Positions 1 through 6,585 of a stretch of 13,052 nucleotides of DNA are shown piece after piece (within the stretch, counting starts at the first letter, position 1; the number at the start of each line of letters is the position of its first letter). Below the pieces are notes generated by a model. It searched no databases. It had not been told where the DNA came from and saw only the letters and a program-made list of their open reading frames with translations. Source of the DNA: Bacteroidales bacterium (lineage in GTDB: Bacteria; Bacteroidota; Bacteroidia; Bacteroidales; DTU049); contig JASEGF010000038.1 in the NCBI GenBank assembly GCA_030017935.1, positions 1 through 13,052 of the forward strand. Reading direction: 5' to 3'. The translations under genes were made by a program, and so were the position numbers.

Positions 1-320
1 TCCGAGCCATTTGTAACGATAATAGTTGGAGTTATGTTTTCTATTGCATCAATTCCATAAGCTGCCACATTTACAATTTCTCCAGTTTTTGCAAATCTAG
101 CCATCGCTCCGGTAGTCAGGACAATTTTAGGAGGGGTAGGCACAGCGTAGGTATCAACAGCCCCTCCTCTAGAAAAATTATACACGGTTACCGATTGGTA
201 TTTTTTAATATTGCTCTTTTTCATTATATTTGCGGGGAATTCAGCACTTCCGTGAATACAGCTGGGGTACGTCTTATTTATTCTTAAACCTAAAATTAGT
301 GAAGAAAGAAAAAATCTTTT
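1..320 (-). other. PanD-like domain 2 with Gly-Ser processing site (protein domain)
   Basis: Residues 259-364 of the ATPase fusion. From G281-S282 to T314-Y315-A316-V317, 35 residues lie between the Gly-Ser pair and the end of the TYAV motif. This equals the spacing between G24-S25 and TYAI in E. coli PanD as I recall it, without a gap. TGAMA (327-331) follows where PanD has NGAAA, then a GEIV stretch like PanD GDIV. PanD Lys9, Tyr22, Arg54 and Asn72 appear replaced (Arg54 by A311, Asn72 by T327), while Ser25, Thr57 and Tyr58 match. The domain might therefore cleave itself without decarboxylating aspartate. The DNA is about 39% GC over 1-300, against 20-25% over 301-420. Confidence 0.58.
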
Positions 321-1091
321 AATTTTTTCGCGTTTATTTCTTAATATTTCGAATTCTTTAATATCCTTGTCTTTTTTTGTGCTATATTCGATATCTAATC
401 TTGGATTACTTAAATTATCTTTATTTATAGAAGGGTCAAACCCTAAATCGAATATAGGGATATGATCGTTATTATATAAACTAATTTCTTTCTCATCTAG
501 TAAAGTTCTACTAATTAAACAGACCAAGTCTCCATTATTTAGAAAGTTTGCTAAACTTCCTCTAGCTTCAACTTGTCCATTATTTTCGCCCTCGATAACA
601 AATGTTTTTACTCTGTTAATCCAGTTATCTCCACGAATTTTTGTCACTATTACTTGCTCCCAAGGTAAAATATCGCTTTTGTCTAAAATATTTTTAGAAG
701 AAAGTAATTTTTTTAGAGTATCTATATTTATACCATCAGGTCCCTCATCAATGTATGTTTCTCCGCTTTTGACAACAAGCAGTTTAGGTAATGAAGCCTG
801 AAAAGTTTCTAAGGTTTTCTCGAAATATTTATCCAATTTATCTTTACTATTTGGTGAATAGCTTTTAGAAGCTTGATCTATACCTGAAATCTCAATTTTG
901 CCGTTTCCTAATTCTCTATTATAACCCCATAAAAATTTTTTATTGAATAATGATCGCGAAATAAACTCTACTAATATTGATTTGCCTCCTTCATTTTTGC
1001 TAAATATCAGGTTTATATTATTTAGATTATAGGTACCATTAGATATTGGACCTAAATTATTTATATTAATTTTTTCAATTTTAATTCCCAT
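1..1091 (-). CDS. SbcC/YhaN-like ATPase N-lobe fused to two PanD-like domains (partial, runs off left edge)
   Basis: An open frame of 363 complete codons begins at ATG 1091 and is still open at base 1, so the C-terminus is missing. Residues 1-45 look like the N-lobe of an SMC/Rad50-type ATPase, with a P-loop at 31-38 (SKNEGGKS) in which the usual first Gly is Ser. Residues 100-136 (LPKLLVVKSGE and following) fit the SbcC/YhaN-like ATPase family from memory. Instead of coiled coil, residues about 136-218 and 259-364 resemble aspartate 1-decarboxylase (PanD). The second copy has the Gly-Ser processing site at 281-282 and TY at 314-315. The start lies 15 bases after the stop of the SbcD-like gene, behind an A-rich leader without a Shine-Dalgarno sequence, so the two are probably co-transcribed. 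The partner C-lobe with Walker B should lie to the left of the window. ATPase assignment is likely; the PanD assignment rests on alignment by eye. Confidence 0.7.
   Translation of the reverse strand, partial: MGIKIEKININNLGPISNGTYNLNNINLIFSKNEGGKSILVEFISRSLFNKKFLWGYNRELGNGKIEISGIDQASKSYSPNSKDKLDKYFEKTLETFQASLPKLLVVKSGETYIDEGPDGINIDTLKKLLSSKNILDKSDILPWEQVIVTKIRGDNWINRVKTFVIEGENNGQVEARGSLANFLNNGDLVCLISRTLLDEKEISLYNNDHIPIFDLGFDPSINKDNLSNPRLDIEYSTKKDKDIKEFEILRNKREKIKRFFLSSLILGLRINKTYPSCIHGSAEFPANIMKKSNIKKYQSVTVYNFSRGGAVDTYAVPTPPKIVLTTGAMARFAKTGEIVNVAAYGIDAIENITPTIIVTNGS
438..686 (-). other. PanD-like domain 1, lacking a recognisable processing site (protein domain)
   Basis: Residues about 136-218. 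LDKSDILPWEQV, RVKTFVI (160-166), a Gly at 178 and NGDLV (186-190) with DEKE (199-202) occur in the order and roughly the spacing of the C-terminal three quarters of PanD. R160 falls on PanD Arg54 and T163 on Thr57, while F164 replaces Tyr58. The segment that would hold the Gly-Ser site is instead ATPase-like sequence, so this copy looks N-terminally incomplete. The assignment is by eye and less certain than for domain 2. Confidence 0.47.
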
Positions 1092-1106
1092 ATTTTTTTA
1101 TTTATT

Positions 1107-2162
1107 TTAATCATTAAAAATCAAATTCAATGCTTGCTCTATAATATCGTTTTTTTCAGAATAGTTAAAATTTTCTGTTAAATTTTCAATTTTATCTAAA
1201 GTTCTTTTCATGATAAATTCTCTATTTGGATCTTTAACTATATTTAGGTTATTATCTAAAGGAGCATTTTTATCATAAAGTTTTATTTTTTTATCATAGA
1301 GGTAATGATTTATACGTTGAACGAGCGCATTTTTATCATTAGTAAATCCTTTTAAAATTAATCTTAAAATCACTTTTTCTGTTTCATTAGTAGTTAAATT
1401 CCAATTATTTATTTTTTCATTTAATTTATTTATAGCATCATCTATTTCGGTATTAGTAGGTATGATGAGTAATTCTTCAATCATAAATATTTTATCCAAA
1501 TCTAGATAAATATATTCAGGTTTATTATAATTTGTATCGTAGATTATAAATTTTCGTTTACCTGTTTCATTAATATCAAGTGGATATGGTGATCCTGGAT
1601 AATAAACAATGTCATTATTATTGGATTTATGAATATGTCCTAGAAAAACTATTATTGGCTTTAAATCATTTATAACATTATTTGATAAAGGCATGTAATA
1701 GCCTTTTTCGTATTCATCGATAGACTTATTTATATTTAGATAATCACCATGCGAGATTAGTACCCATTTATCTGATATAAAATTATTCTTGTAATAAGAA
1801 ATTAGCATTTTGTCCATAGTATCAGTTGCTTGATATGGTAAAAATAAAAAATCAAGATTGTCAAATTTTTGAGATGTAATTTCATCAAAAACTTTAATAT
1901 TTGATGAACTAAAAGAGCTAGATTTCAAATCTATGTCGTGATTGCCAGGAATTATATAAAAATTAATATTTGAATTATTTCGACATATATTTTCAAAATC
2001 AGAATAGTTATTGAATTCCTTATCAAATAGATCTCCAGCGATTATTAAGTCTCTTATGTTTTCATTTTTTAAATGATTTATTGTTTTTTCTAATGCGTTG
2101 TATCTTTCAGGTGTTTCATTTTTTGATTTTAGATGTAAATCTGCCGTTATACCTATTTTCAT
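1107..2162 (-). CDS. SbcD/Mre11-like calcineurin-type phosphoesterase (predicted nuclease)
   Basis: The 351-residue protein carries the complete metal-binding set of the Mre11/SbcD metallophosphatase family in order: D8-x-H10, GDLFD (43-47), GNHD (73-76), SHGD (137-140) and GHIH (175-178), followed by YPGSPYP (188-194), where SbcD/Mre11 proteins have a YPGS signature. Family knowledge predicts a manganese-dependent DNA nuclease working with an SbcC/Rad50-type ATPase. The next gene downstream, 15 bases away, encodes such an ATPase N-lobe, so the two probably form one complex. The start is ATG at 2162. A TTG five codons upstream (2177) overlaps a probable -7 box and is less likely. The region after about residue 210 has no motif I recognise and is probably the capping and partner-binding part. 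It could belong to a conflict or defence system rather than housekeeping SbcCD. Confidence 0.88.
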   Translation of the reverse strand: MKIGITADLHLKSKNETPERYNALEKTINHLKNENIRDLIIAGDLFDKEFNNYSDFENICRNNSNINFYIIPGNHDIDLKSSSFSSSNIKVFDEITSQKFDNLDFLFLPYQATDTMDKMLISYYKNNFISDKWVLISHGDYLNINKSIDEYEKGYYMPLSNNVINDLKPIIVFLGHIHKSNNNDIVYYPGSPYPLDINETGKRKFIIYDTNYNKPEYIYLDLDKIFMIEELLIIPTNTEIDDAINKLNEKINNWNLTTNETEKVILRLILKGFTNDKNALVQRINHYLYDKKIKLYDKNAPLDNNLNIVKDPNREFIMKRTLDKIENLTENFNYSEKNDIIEQALNLIFND

Positions 2163-2174
2163 AATAATTTTTTT

Positions 2175-2182
2175 CAAAAATA
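2175..2182 (-). promoter_or_regulatory. Candidate -7 box for the SbcD-like gene
   Basis: Read on the minus strand this is TATTTTTG, fitting the Bacteroidota consensus TAnnTTTG. It sits 12 bases before ATG 2162 and would give a very short leader. The same octamer precedes ftsX and the M23 gene. No clear -33 TTTG is visible, and in sequence this AT-rich chance matches are common. Confidence 0.4.
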
Positions 2183-2496
2183 ATAAAAATGAAATTAATT
2201 AAAAAATGTAAATCTACGTTTAGCTATTAAAATTTATTTCAAAAATGTTTAAATTAAGTAATGATATTTTAATATAAAAATATTTTGATTAATATTTCTA
2301 TAATTCTTAATTATAAAGAGAATTAATAAAAATTAAATTTTCTAAAATAATTTCTAAATAATATTGATTAATAATAGTTTTAAGTAATTAGAAATTATTA
2401 ATTATATATCATTAATTAATTTAAACAAATAAACATAAAATTATGTAAAACGCTTAATAACAAATAGATAGAAAATATTTTAAAAGTTTTCATATA

Positions 2497-2521
2497 TTTC
2501 ACATTTGATTAACAAATGAAA
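2497..2521. repeat. Inverted repeat (hairpin 1 of intergenic cluster)
   Basis: CATTTG (2502-2507) and CAAATG (2513-2518) flank the loop ATTAA. Allowing a two-base bulge extends the stem by TTT/AAA. There is no T-tract, so it is not a clear terminator. Confidence 0.35.
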
Positions 2522-2541
2522 TTCTACAAAAGATATCTATC

Positions 2542-2562
2542 ATATCCATAAAGGATATTTTT
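2542..2562 (+). repeat. Inverted repeat with T-run (hairpin 2 of intergenic cluster)
   Basis: ATATCC (2542-2547), loop ATAAA, GGATAT (2553-2558), then four more T on the plus strand. It is a weak terminator shape for plus-strand transcription, but no plus-strand gene ends here, so its role is unknown. Confidence 0.3.
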
Positions 2563-2571
2563 CTTTGATTC

Positions 2572-2596
2572 TTTCTTTGTGTGGTTGACAAAGAAA
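2572..2596. repeat. Nine-base inverted repeat (hairpin 3 of intergenic cluster)
   Basis: TTTCTTTGT (2572-2580) and its exact reverse complement ACAAAGAAA (2588-2596) flank the loop GTGGTTG. It lies about 105 bases beyond the ABC ATPase stop. Purine/pyrimidine palindromes of this kind are often dispersed repeats in bacterial genomes. It could also act as an mRNA 3'-end stabiliser. Confidence 0.45.
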
Positions 2597-2700
2597 AGTA
2601 AATTAGAATTAAATTTTATTAAAAATCAAATTACATTCTTCAAAAATATAGCTATTCACAAAATAATTTAGTTATTTATTAAACGCTCAACTCTAAACAA

Positions 2701-4347
2701 TTAATAACTATTTATTAATAATTTGGTATAACTATGTTGTGGCTTATTGATAATATCTTTTGATAATCCGTGTTCTACTATCTCGCCTTTATATAAAACT
2801 ATTAAGCTATCACAGAAATAATTAGCCAGCATAATATCATGTGTAATGAAAAGATAAGTAATTTTTTTATCTTCTTTAATGTCATTTAATAGGTTTATTA
2901 TGGCTGCCTGAATGGACACATCCAATGATGAAACTGGTTCATCTAATAGTATTATTTCTGGATTTACGAGTAGTGCTTGGGCAATGGCTAATCGCTGCAA
3001 TTGCCCACCACTAAATTGATGTGGATAACGATCTAAAATATCTACTGGCATTTGGCATAATTCTAATGTTTCACTAATTATTTTATTTCGCTCATCAGCA
3101 TTTTTCCCTATATTATGTAATTTTAATATGGCATTGAAATGTTTGCTAATAGTCATATTAGGTGGTAATGATGTGTATGGATTTTGCTGCACCCATTGAA
3201 TACTACGAAATAAATCTTTAGTCCTATTGCTAATTATATCCAATTTTTCACCTTTGTATTCTATTAAACCATTATCAGGTTTTATCAAACCAAGAATAGT
3301 TTTTAGCAATGTAGTTTTTCCACTACCAGATTCTCCAATAATGCCGAGACATTCATTAGATTTTACATTAAAATTTATATTTTTTAGAATGTGATTATAA
3401 ACTTTTTGTCCCCAAATTGTTTTATTTTGATGAATAACATTTAAATTTTTAACATTTAATACAATATTATCATTGATTTTATTTGATTTTTTTTTAGTAT
3501 TAAATAAATTAAAATCATATTTTTGATGAAGGGTAGGCAATCTATAAGGGGTGTATGTGAGAGTAGGTTTACATTTCAGCAATAATTGTGTGTACTCTTC
3601 TGCTGGATTTTCAAAAATCTCATCGGTAGGTCCATGCTCAACTATTTTTCCATTTTTCATTACATAGATATAGTCAGCAAAGCTGTGTACTAATGAAAGG
3701 TCATGAGAAATAAACAAAACTGTACAATGAAATTTTGTTTTTAATTCTTTTATCAAATTGATAATTTCTAATTGTATTTGTGCATCTAGAGCTGTTGTAG
3801 GTTCATCAGCGATTAGTATTTCTGGATTTGTAATCATGGCCATTGATATCATAACACGTTGTTGTTCGCCACCTGATAACTGGTGTGGATAAGCATTGTA
3901 TATTCTTGCTGCATTGTCGAAGCCTACTTGCTTTAGAATTTCTATTACATTTTCCTTTCGTTTTGTTGGAGAATAATTAGTATGTACTTTTAGCACTTCT
4001 GCTATTTGCTCTCCACATTTGATCAAAGGATGAAGCGAAGACATAGGATTTTGAAAAATCATACTGATTTTTTTACTTCTCAATGTCCTCCATTGTTTTT
4101 TATTTATTTTTAGTAGATTTACTTCATGATGATTATAATAATATAAAATTTTACTTTCTAGTGAAAACTTTAATGTAGGAGGTAGTAATCCCATAATAGA
4201 ATGTGCAGTTAGTGTTTTGCCACTTCCACTCTCGCCTATTATAGCTGTTATAGCATTGTCTCTAATGTTTAAATTTATATTATCTACTAAAATATCTTTT
4301 TCAGAGTTAAAAATTGATAAATTTTCTATTTTAATTTTATTTATCAT
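2701..4347 (-). CDS. ABC transporter ATP-binding protein with two nucleotide-binding domains (peptide/nickel type)
   Basis: The 548-residue protein is two full ABC ATPase domains in tandem. Domain 1 has Walker A GESGSGKT (38-45), Q-loop Q99, signature LSGGEQQRV (157-165), Walker B ending at D181-E182 and switch His215. Domain 2 has Walker A GESGSGKT (338-345), Q-loop near Q387-Q388, signature FSGGQLQRL (445-453), Walker B LLDE (467-470) and switch His503. Domain 1 ends with the short tail usual for oligopeptide/dipeptide importers (ENPAEEYTQLLL, 246-257). The layout matches YejF/GsiA-type proteins energising peptide uptake. No permease or binding protein is nearby, so permeases elsewhere must be its partner. 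The start is ATG 4347; a GTG one codon earlier is possible. It lies 37 bases after the CNNM gene stop, probably in one transcript. Substrate unknown. Confidence 0.92.
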   Translation of the reverse strand: MINKIKIENLSIFNSEKDILVDNINLNIRDNAITAIIGESGSGKTLTAHSIMGLLPPTLKFSLESKILYYYNHHEVNLLKINKKQWRTLRSKKISMIFQNPMSSLHPLIKCGEQIAEVLKVHTNYSPTKRKENVIEILKQVGFDNAARIYNAYPHQLSGGEQQRVMISMAMITNPEILIADEPTTALDAQIQLEIINLIKELKTKFHCTVLFISHDLSLVHSFADYIYVMKNGKIVEHGPTDEIFENPAEEYTQLLLKCKPTLTYTPYRLPTLHQKYDFNLFNTKKKSNKINDNIVLNVKNLNVIHQNKTIWGQKVYNHILKNINFNVKSNECLGIIGESGSGKTTLLKTILGLIKPDNGLIEYKGEKLDIISNRTKDLFRSIQWVQQNPYTSLPPNMTISKHFNAILKLHNIGKNADERNKIISETLELCQMPVDILDRYPHQFSGGQLQRLAIAQALLVNPEIILLDEPVSSLDVSIQAAIINLLNDIKEDKKITYLFITHDIMLANYFCDSLIVLYKGEIVEHGLSKDIINKPQHSYTKLLINSY

Positions 4348-4384
4348 CACTGTTAGTGTATTTTATAATAAGAATTTCAAAAAT

Positions 4385-5455
4385 TTATCCGTCTTTTTGA
4401 CTATCTAGATCTTCTGGTTTAAATATTCCCCACTTATTCATTTTCATTTGCCAGAGTTTTTTAGCATAAGCTTGTAAATCTTGGTACTGATCGGCCTCAT
4501 CTATGATTTCGATACCAAGAAGAGTTTCTACAATATCTTCTATAGTGATTATGCCTACAAAAGAGCCATATTCATCTACTACTACTGCTATTTGTTCATT
4601 TTTTTTAATCATTTCATCCATAGCTTTTTTGATGTTAAAAAATTCATAAACAATGACTATTTTTCTTTTAATTTCACTTAATTTAGTATTTTCATTTTTA
4701 TGAATTAAAGCATTGAGAACATCATTTTTGAAAACATAACCAGTGATATTATCTATATTGCCAGAATAAACAGGTATACGAGAATATTTAAAAAAATCTT
4801 CAAGATTTATTAATTCCCCTACAGTCATATTCTCATCTAGTACTGCAGCTACAGTTCGAGGAGTCATGATATCATGCACTGGTAATTCTCTTAGTTTCAG
4901 AGTATTATCTATTACTTGAGTTTGTAGATTGTCTAGTATACCTTTTTGATATCCTAGTATAGCTAGAGCTCTAATCTCTTCTACAGTATGAGAAACTTCA
5001 TTTTTAGGAACAACTAATTTCATCATTCCTTGAGATAGTAAATAAAATGGGTAAGTTATTTTTCGCAAAAAAACAAGTACAGGTATTATCCAATTCAAAT
5101 GTTTTCGCCAGTAATAGGTACCAATAGTTTTTGGTAAAATTTCTGAAAAATAAAGAATTAGTAAAGTCATGATAAAGCCTATAATTCCTGCAGCACCACT
5201 GCCAAATATATCTGCAGATAACACACCTACCAAAAGAGAACCAATTGTATGAGACATAGTATTTAAAGTTAATATACCTGTAATAGTTATATCTATTGAT
5301 TTTTTCAATTTTTCTAATTTTTTCCCTTGTACAGGTTTATTAGCTAATAAATAAGCTGAATAGCCTGGTGTAACAGATAATATAGCTGCTTCCATCACAG
5401 AGCACATAAAAGAAAAAAATAAAGTTAAAATTACCGTTAAAATTAATGCAAACAT
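4385..5455 (-). CDS. CNNM/CBS-domain membrane protein (CorC/HlyC-like family, without the CorC_HlyC end)
   Basis: The 356-residue protein has an N-terminal CNNM (DUF21) membrane part with hydrophobic segments at about 2-25, 56-84, 90-112 and 121-148. It includes the family motifs LTLNTMSHTIG (62-72) and SEILPKTIG (104-112). A CBS pair follows: IMTPRT (196-201) opens the first CBS domain, and VVVDEYGSFVGIITIEDIVE (291-310) closes the second. Relatives are magnesium or other divalent-cation exporters and GldE of gliding bacteria. The chain ends about 45 residues after the CBS pair with a short charged tail, so the usual CorC_HlyC domain is missing. No stop-codon damage is visible, so this is probably a naturally short form. 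It is divergent from ftsX and probably heads a transcript with the ABC ATPase. Cation transport or regulation is inferred from family only. Confidence 0.88.
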   Translation of the reverse strand: MFALILTVILTLFFSFMCSVMEAAILSVTPGYSAYLLANKPVQGKKLEKLKKSIDITITGILTLNTMSHTIGSLLVGVLSADIFGSGAAGIIGFIMTLLILYFSEILPKTIGTYYWRKHLNWIIPVLVFLRKITYPFYLLSQGMMKLVVPKNEVSHTVEEIRALAILGYQKGILDNLQTQVIDNTLKLRELPVHDIMTPRTVAAVLDENMTVGELINLEDFFKYSRIPVYSGNIDNITGYVFKNDVLNALIHKNENTKLSEIKRKIVIVYEFFNIKKAMDEMIKKNEQIAVVVDEYGSFVGIITIEDIVETLLGIEIIDEADQYQDLQAYAKKLWQMKMNKWGIFKPEDLDSQKDG

Positions 5456-5469
5456 ATTTAATTTTTTAG

Positions 5470-5477
5470 CAAAATTA
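5470..5477 (-). promoter_or_regulatory. Candidate -7 box for the CNNM/ABC unit
   Basis: The minus strand reads TAATTTTG (TAnnTTTG), ending 14 bases before ATG 5455. It overlaps the palindrome at 5474-5489, so a regulator binding there could block it. No clear -33 element. Confidence 0.4.
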
Positions 5478-5489
5478 CAAAAATGTAAT
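5474..5489. promoter_or_regulatory. Palindrome ATTACA-AAAA-TGTAAT, possible operator
   Basis: A perfect six-base inverted repeat with a four-base spacer in the divergent region between the CNNM gene and ftsX, overlapping the proposed -7 box of the former. The symmetry suits a dimeric regulator, but in DNA this AT-rich it could be chance. Confidence 0.3.
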
Positions 5490-5558
5490 AATTTTATTTG
5501 TTTTTTTATAAAATTCAGATTAAAGGCAAAATGTTTTTTAAATAAAATTTAAAATATC

Positions 5559-5566
5559 TATTTTTG
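5559..5566 (+). promoter_or_regulatory. Candidate -7 box for ftsX
   Basis: TATTTTTG matches TAnnTTTG and ends 18 bases before ATG 5585. A T-run after G5533 lies at about the right distance for a degenerate -33 element. The alternative TTG start at 5564 lies inside this box, which argues against it. Confidence 0.5.
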
Positions 5567-5584
5567 CATATAAAATATTTAATT

Positions 5585-6439
5585 ATGAGATTTAGAGGTA
5601 TTCATGCTATTTTGATTTTAGCACTTAGCCTGGTTTTGATATTATTAGGGATAGCAGGTATCATTTATTTGCATGGCTCATCATTAGAAAATAAAATGAA
5701 AGAAAATTTTACTATACAGATAATGCTAAAACCCATTGCTAGTCAGGCAGAAATATCTTTACTACAGCATAGTCTGGAGACTAACGATAAATTTTCTTCT
5801 GTCACATATGTGCCTGCCGATAAAATGTTAGAAGATTTACAATCTGAGCTAGGCGATTTGTCTACAGATAACTTACAAATAGAAAATATTCCTTTACCAT
5901 CTGTTATTGAAGCTACCATTGCTGCTGATTACTTAAATGATACTATTATAAAAGAATTGGCTACTCAACTTAAACAAAATGAAATCGTAGATGAGGTTTA
6001 TTATCCTGCTAATGTTCTAACTGCAATAGAAAAAAATAAAAACACTCTAAGTACTATTACTCTATTGATAGCTGTTATAATTTTATTGATAGCTATTACT
6101 CTATTAAGCTTGACCATTAGACTTACAATTTATAGCAGAAGGTTTACTATTAGAACGATGCTTTTGGTAGGAGCTAAAAAAAGTTTTATACAAAAACCTT
6201 TCTTATTAGATGCACTGTTTTGGGGTATTATCGCTTCGATATTAGCTATTCTAGGATTAGAAGTTATCATCAATGAGCTCTATAGATTTTTACCAGAATT
6301 AAATGGAGTTGTTTCTCAACAAAATATAATTTTCCTATTTATTTCAATATTTATTATTGGTGTAATAATTACTGAATTATCTACCATATTTTCTGTAAAT
6401 AAATATATTAAAATGAAAACTGATTCATTATTCTATTAA
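5585..6439 (+). CDS. ftsX: Cell-division protein FtsX
   Basis: The 284-residue protein has the FtsX layout: one N-terminal membrane segment (about 7-29), a periplasmic domain of about 120 residues, then three membrane segments near 152-175, 200-220 and 245-270. The last part is the FtsX permease-like region. FtsX pairs with the ATPase FtsE to form an ABC-like complex that controls cell-wall hydrolases at the septum. No ftsE is adjacent; in Bacteroidota the two are often apart. The start is ATG 5585, because the upstream TTG at 5564 falls in the probable promoter. The gene ends in front of an intrinsic terminator at 6468-6500. An M23 peptidase gene lies 2 kb away, but nothing in the sequence links the two functionally. 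Confidence 0.87.
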   Translation: MRFRGIHAILILALSLVLILLGIAGIIYLHGSSLENKMKENFTIQIMLKPIASQAEISLLQHSLETNDKFSSVTYVPADKMLEDLQSELGDLSTDNLQIENIPLPSVIEATIAADYLNDTIIKELATQLKQNEIVDEVYYPANVLTAIEKNKNTLSTITLLIAVIILLIAITLLSLTIRLTIYSRRFTIRTMLLVGAKKSFIQKPFLLDALFWGIIASILAILGLEVIINELYRFLPELNGVVSQQNIIFLFISIFIIGVIITELSTIFSVNKYIKMKTDSLFY

Positions 6440-6447
6440 TACTAGTA

Positions 6448-6464
6448 AGAAACAATTTTTTCAT
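6448..6464 (+). repeat. 17-base direct repeat, copy 1
   Basis: AGAAACAATTTTTTCAT, identical to 6586-6602. It starts 9 bases after the ftsX stop and immediately precedes the first terminator hairpin. Similarity continues loosely into the purine-rich foot of the stem. Confidence 0.75.
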
Positions 6465-6467
6465 GTG

Positions 6468-6500
6468 AAAAGAGAGTTCTCATTGTGTGAGCTCTTTTTT
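6468..6500 (+). terminator. Intrinsic terminator after ftsX
   Basis: The stem pairs CTCA (6479-6482) with TGAG (6488-6491) around loop TTGTG, then GAG (6474-6476) with CTC (6492-6494) across a TT bulge. Further A-T pairs lead into the T-run at 6495-6500. It lies 28 bases past the ftsX stop. Confidence 0.7.
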
Positions 6501-6557
6501 ATTATCTCATTAATTACAATTTTATTAAAAAATTTTTTTTTATTTAAAAATTTATAT

Positions 6558-6565
6558 TAATTTTG
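6558..6565 (+). promoter_or_regulatory. Candidate -7 box of the small RNA unit
   Basis: TAATTTTG (TAnnTTTG) in an A/T-only run, after the ftsX terminator and before the second one. It would start transcription near 6570-6572. The -33 position is only a T-run. Confidence 0.42.
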
Positions 6566-6585
6566 CATCAGAGATGTTTCCGATT

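Larger units (their letters stand above)
2163..2700. other. Long AT-rich intergenic region without a gene
   Basis: About 540 bases separate the ABC ATPase stop from the SbcD-like start. I see no coding frame with family resemblance, no tRNA and no CRISPR. The stretch from about 2178 to 2480 is almost pure A/T with no long repeat. Three short inverted repeats cluster at 2497-2597 and are listed separately. Both flanking genes are on the minus strand, so this is the 3' flank of the ABC gene and the 5' flank of the SbcD-like unit. Its length and low complexity suggest a boundary between unrelated gene blocks. Confidence 0.6.

Noticed and set aside
1..320. A metabolic panD gene for pantothenate synthesis
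   Set aside because: There is no separate start; the segment continues a long ATPase frame and several PanD substrate residues are replaced.
2542..2562. Terminator of the CNNM/ABC unit
   Set aside because: The T-run is on the plus strand whereas the unit is transcribed on the minus strand, where the stem is not followed by a T-run.
2641..2648. Minus-strand TATTTTTG box as promoter of a second small RNA
   Set aside because: No terminator or conserved structure follows on the minus strand; in A/T-rich DNA the octamer is expected by chance.
4217..4408. 63-codon plus-strand open frame
   Set aside because: It lies antisense to the start of the ABC ATPase gene, has no family resemblance and no promoter; it is a shadow of the minus-strand gene.
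4481..4681. 66-codon plus-strand open frame
   Set aside because: Antisense to the CBS part of the CNNM gene, with a low-complexity Tyr/Phe-rich translation; a shadow.
4385..5455. Naming the CNNM/CBS protein gldE
   Set aside because: GldE belongs to this family, but no gldD is adjacent and the chain is short; the sequence does not separate it from other CNNM proteins.
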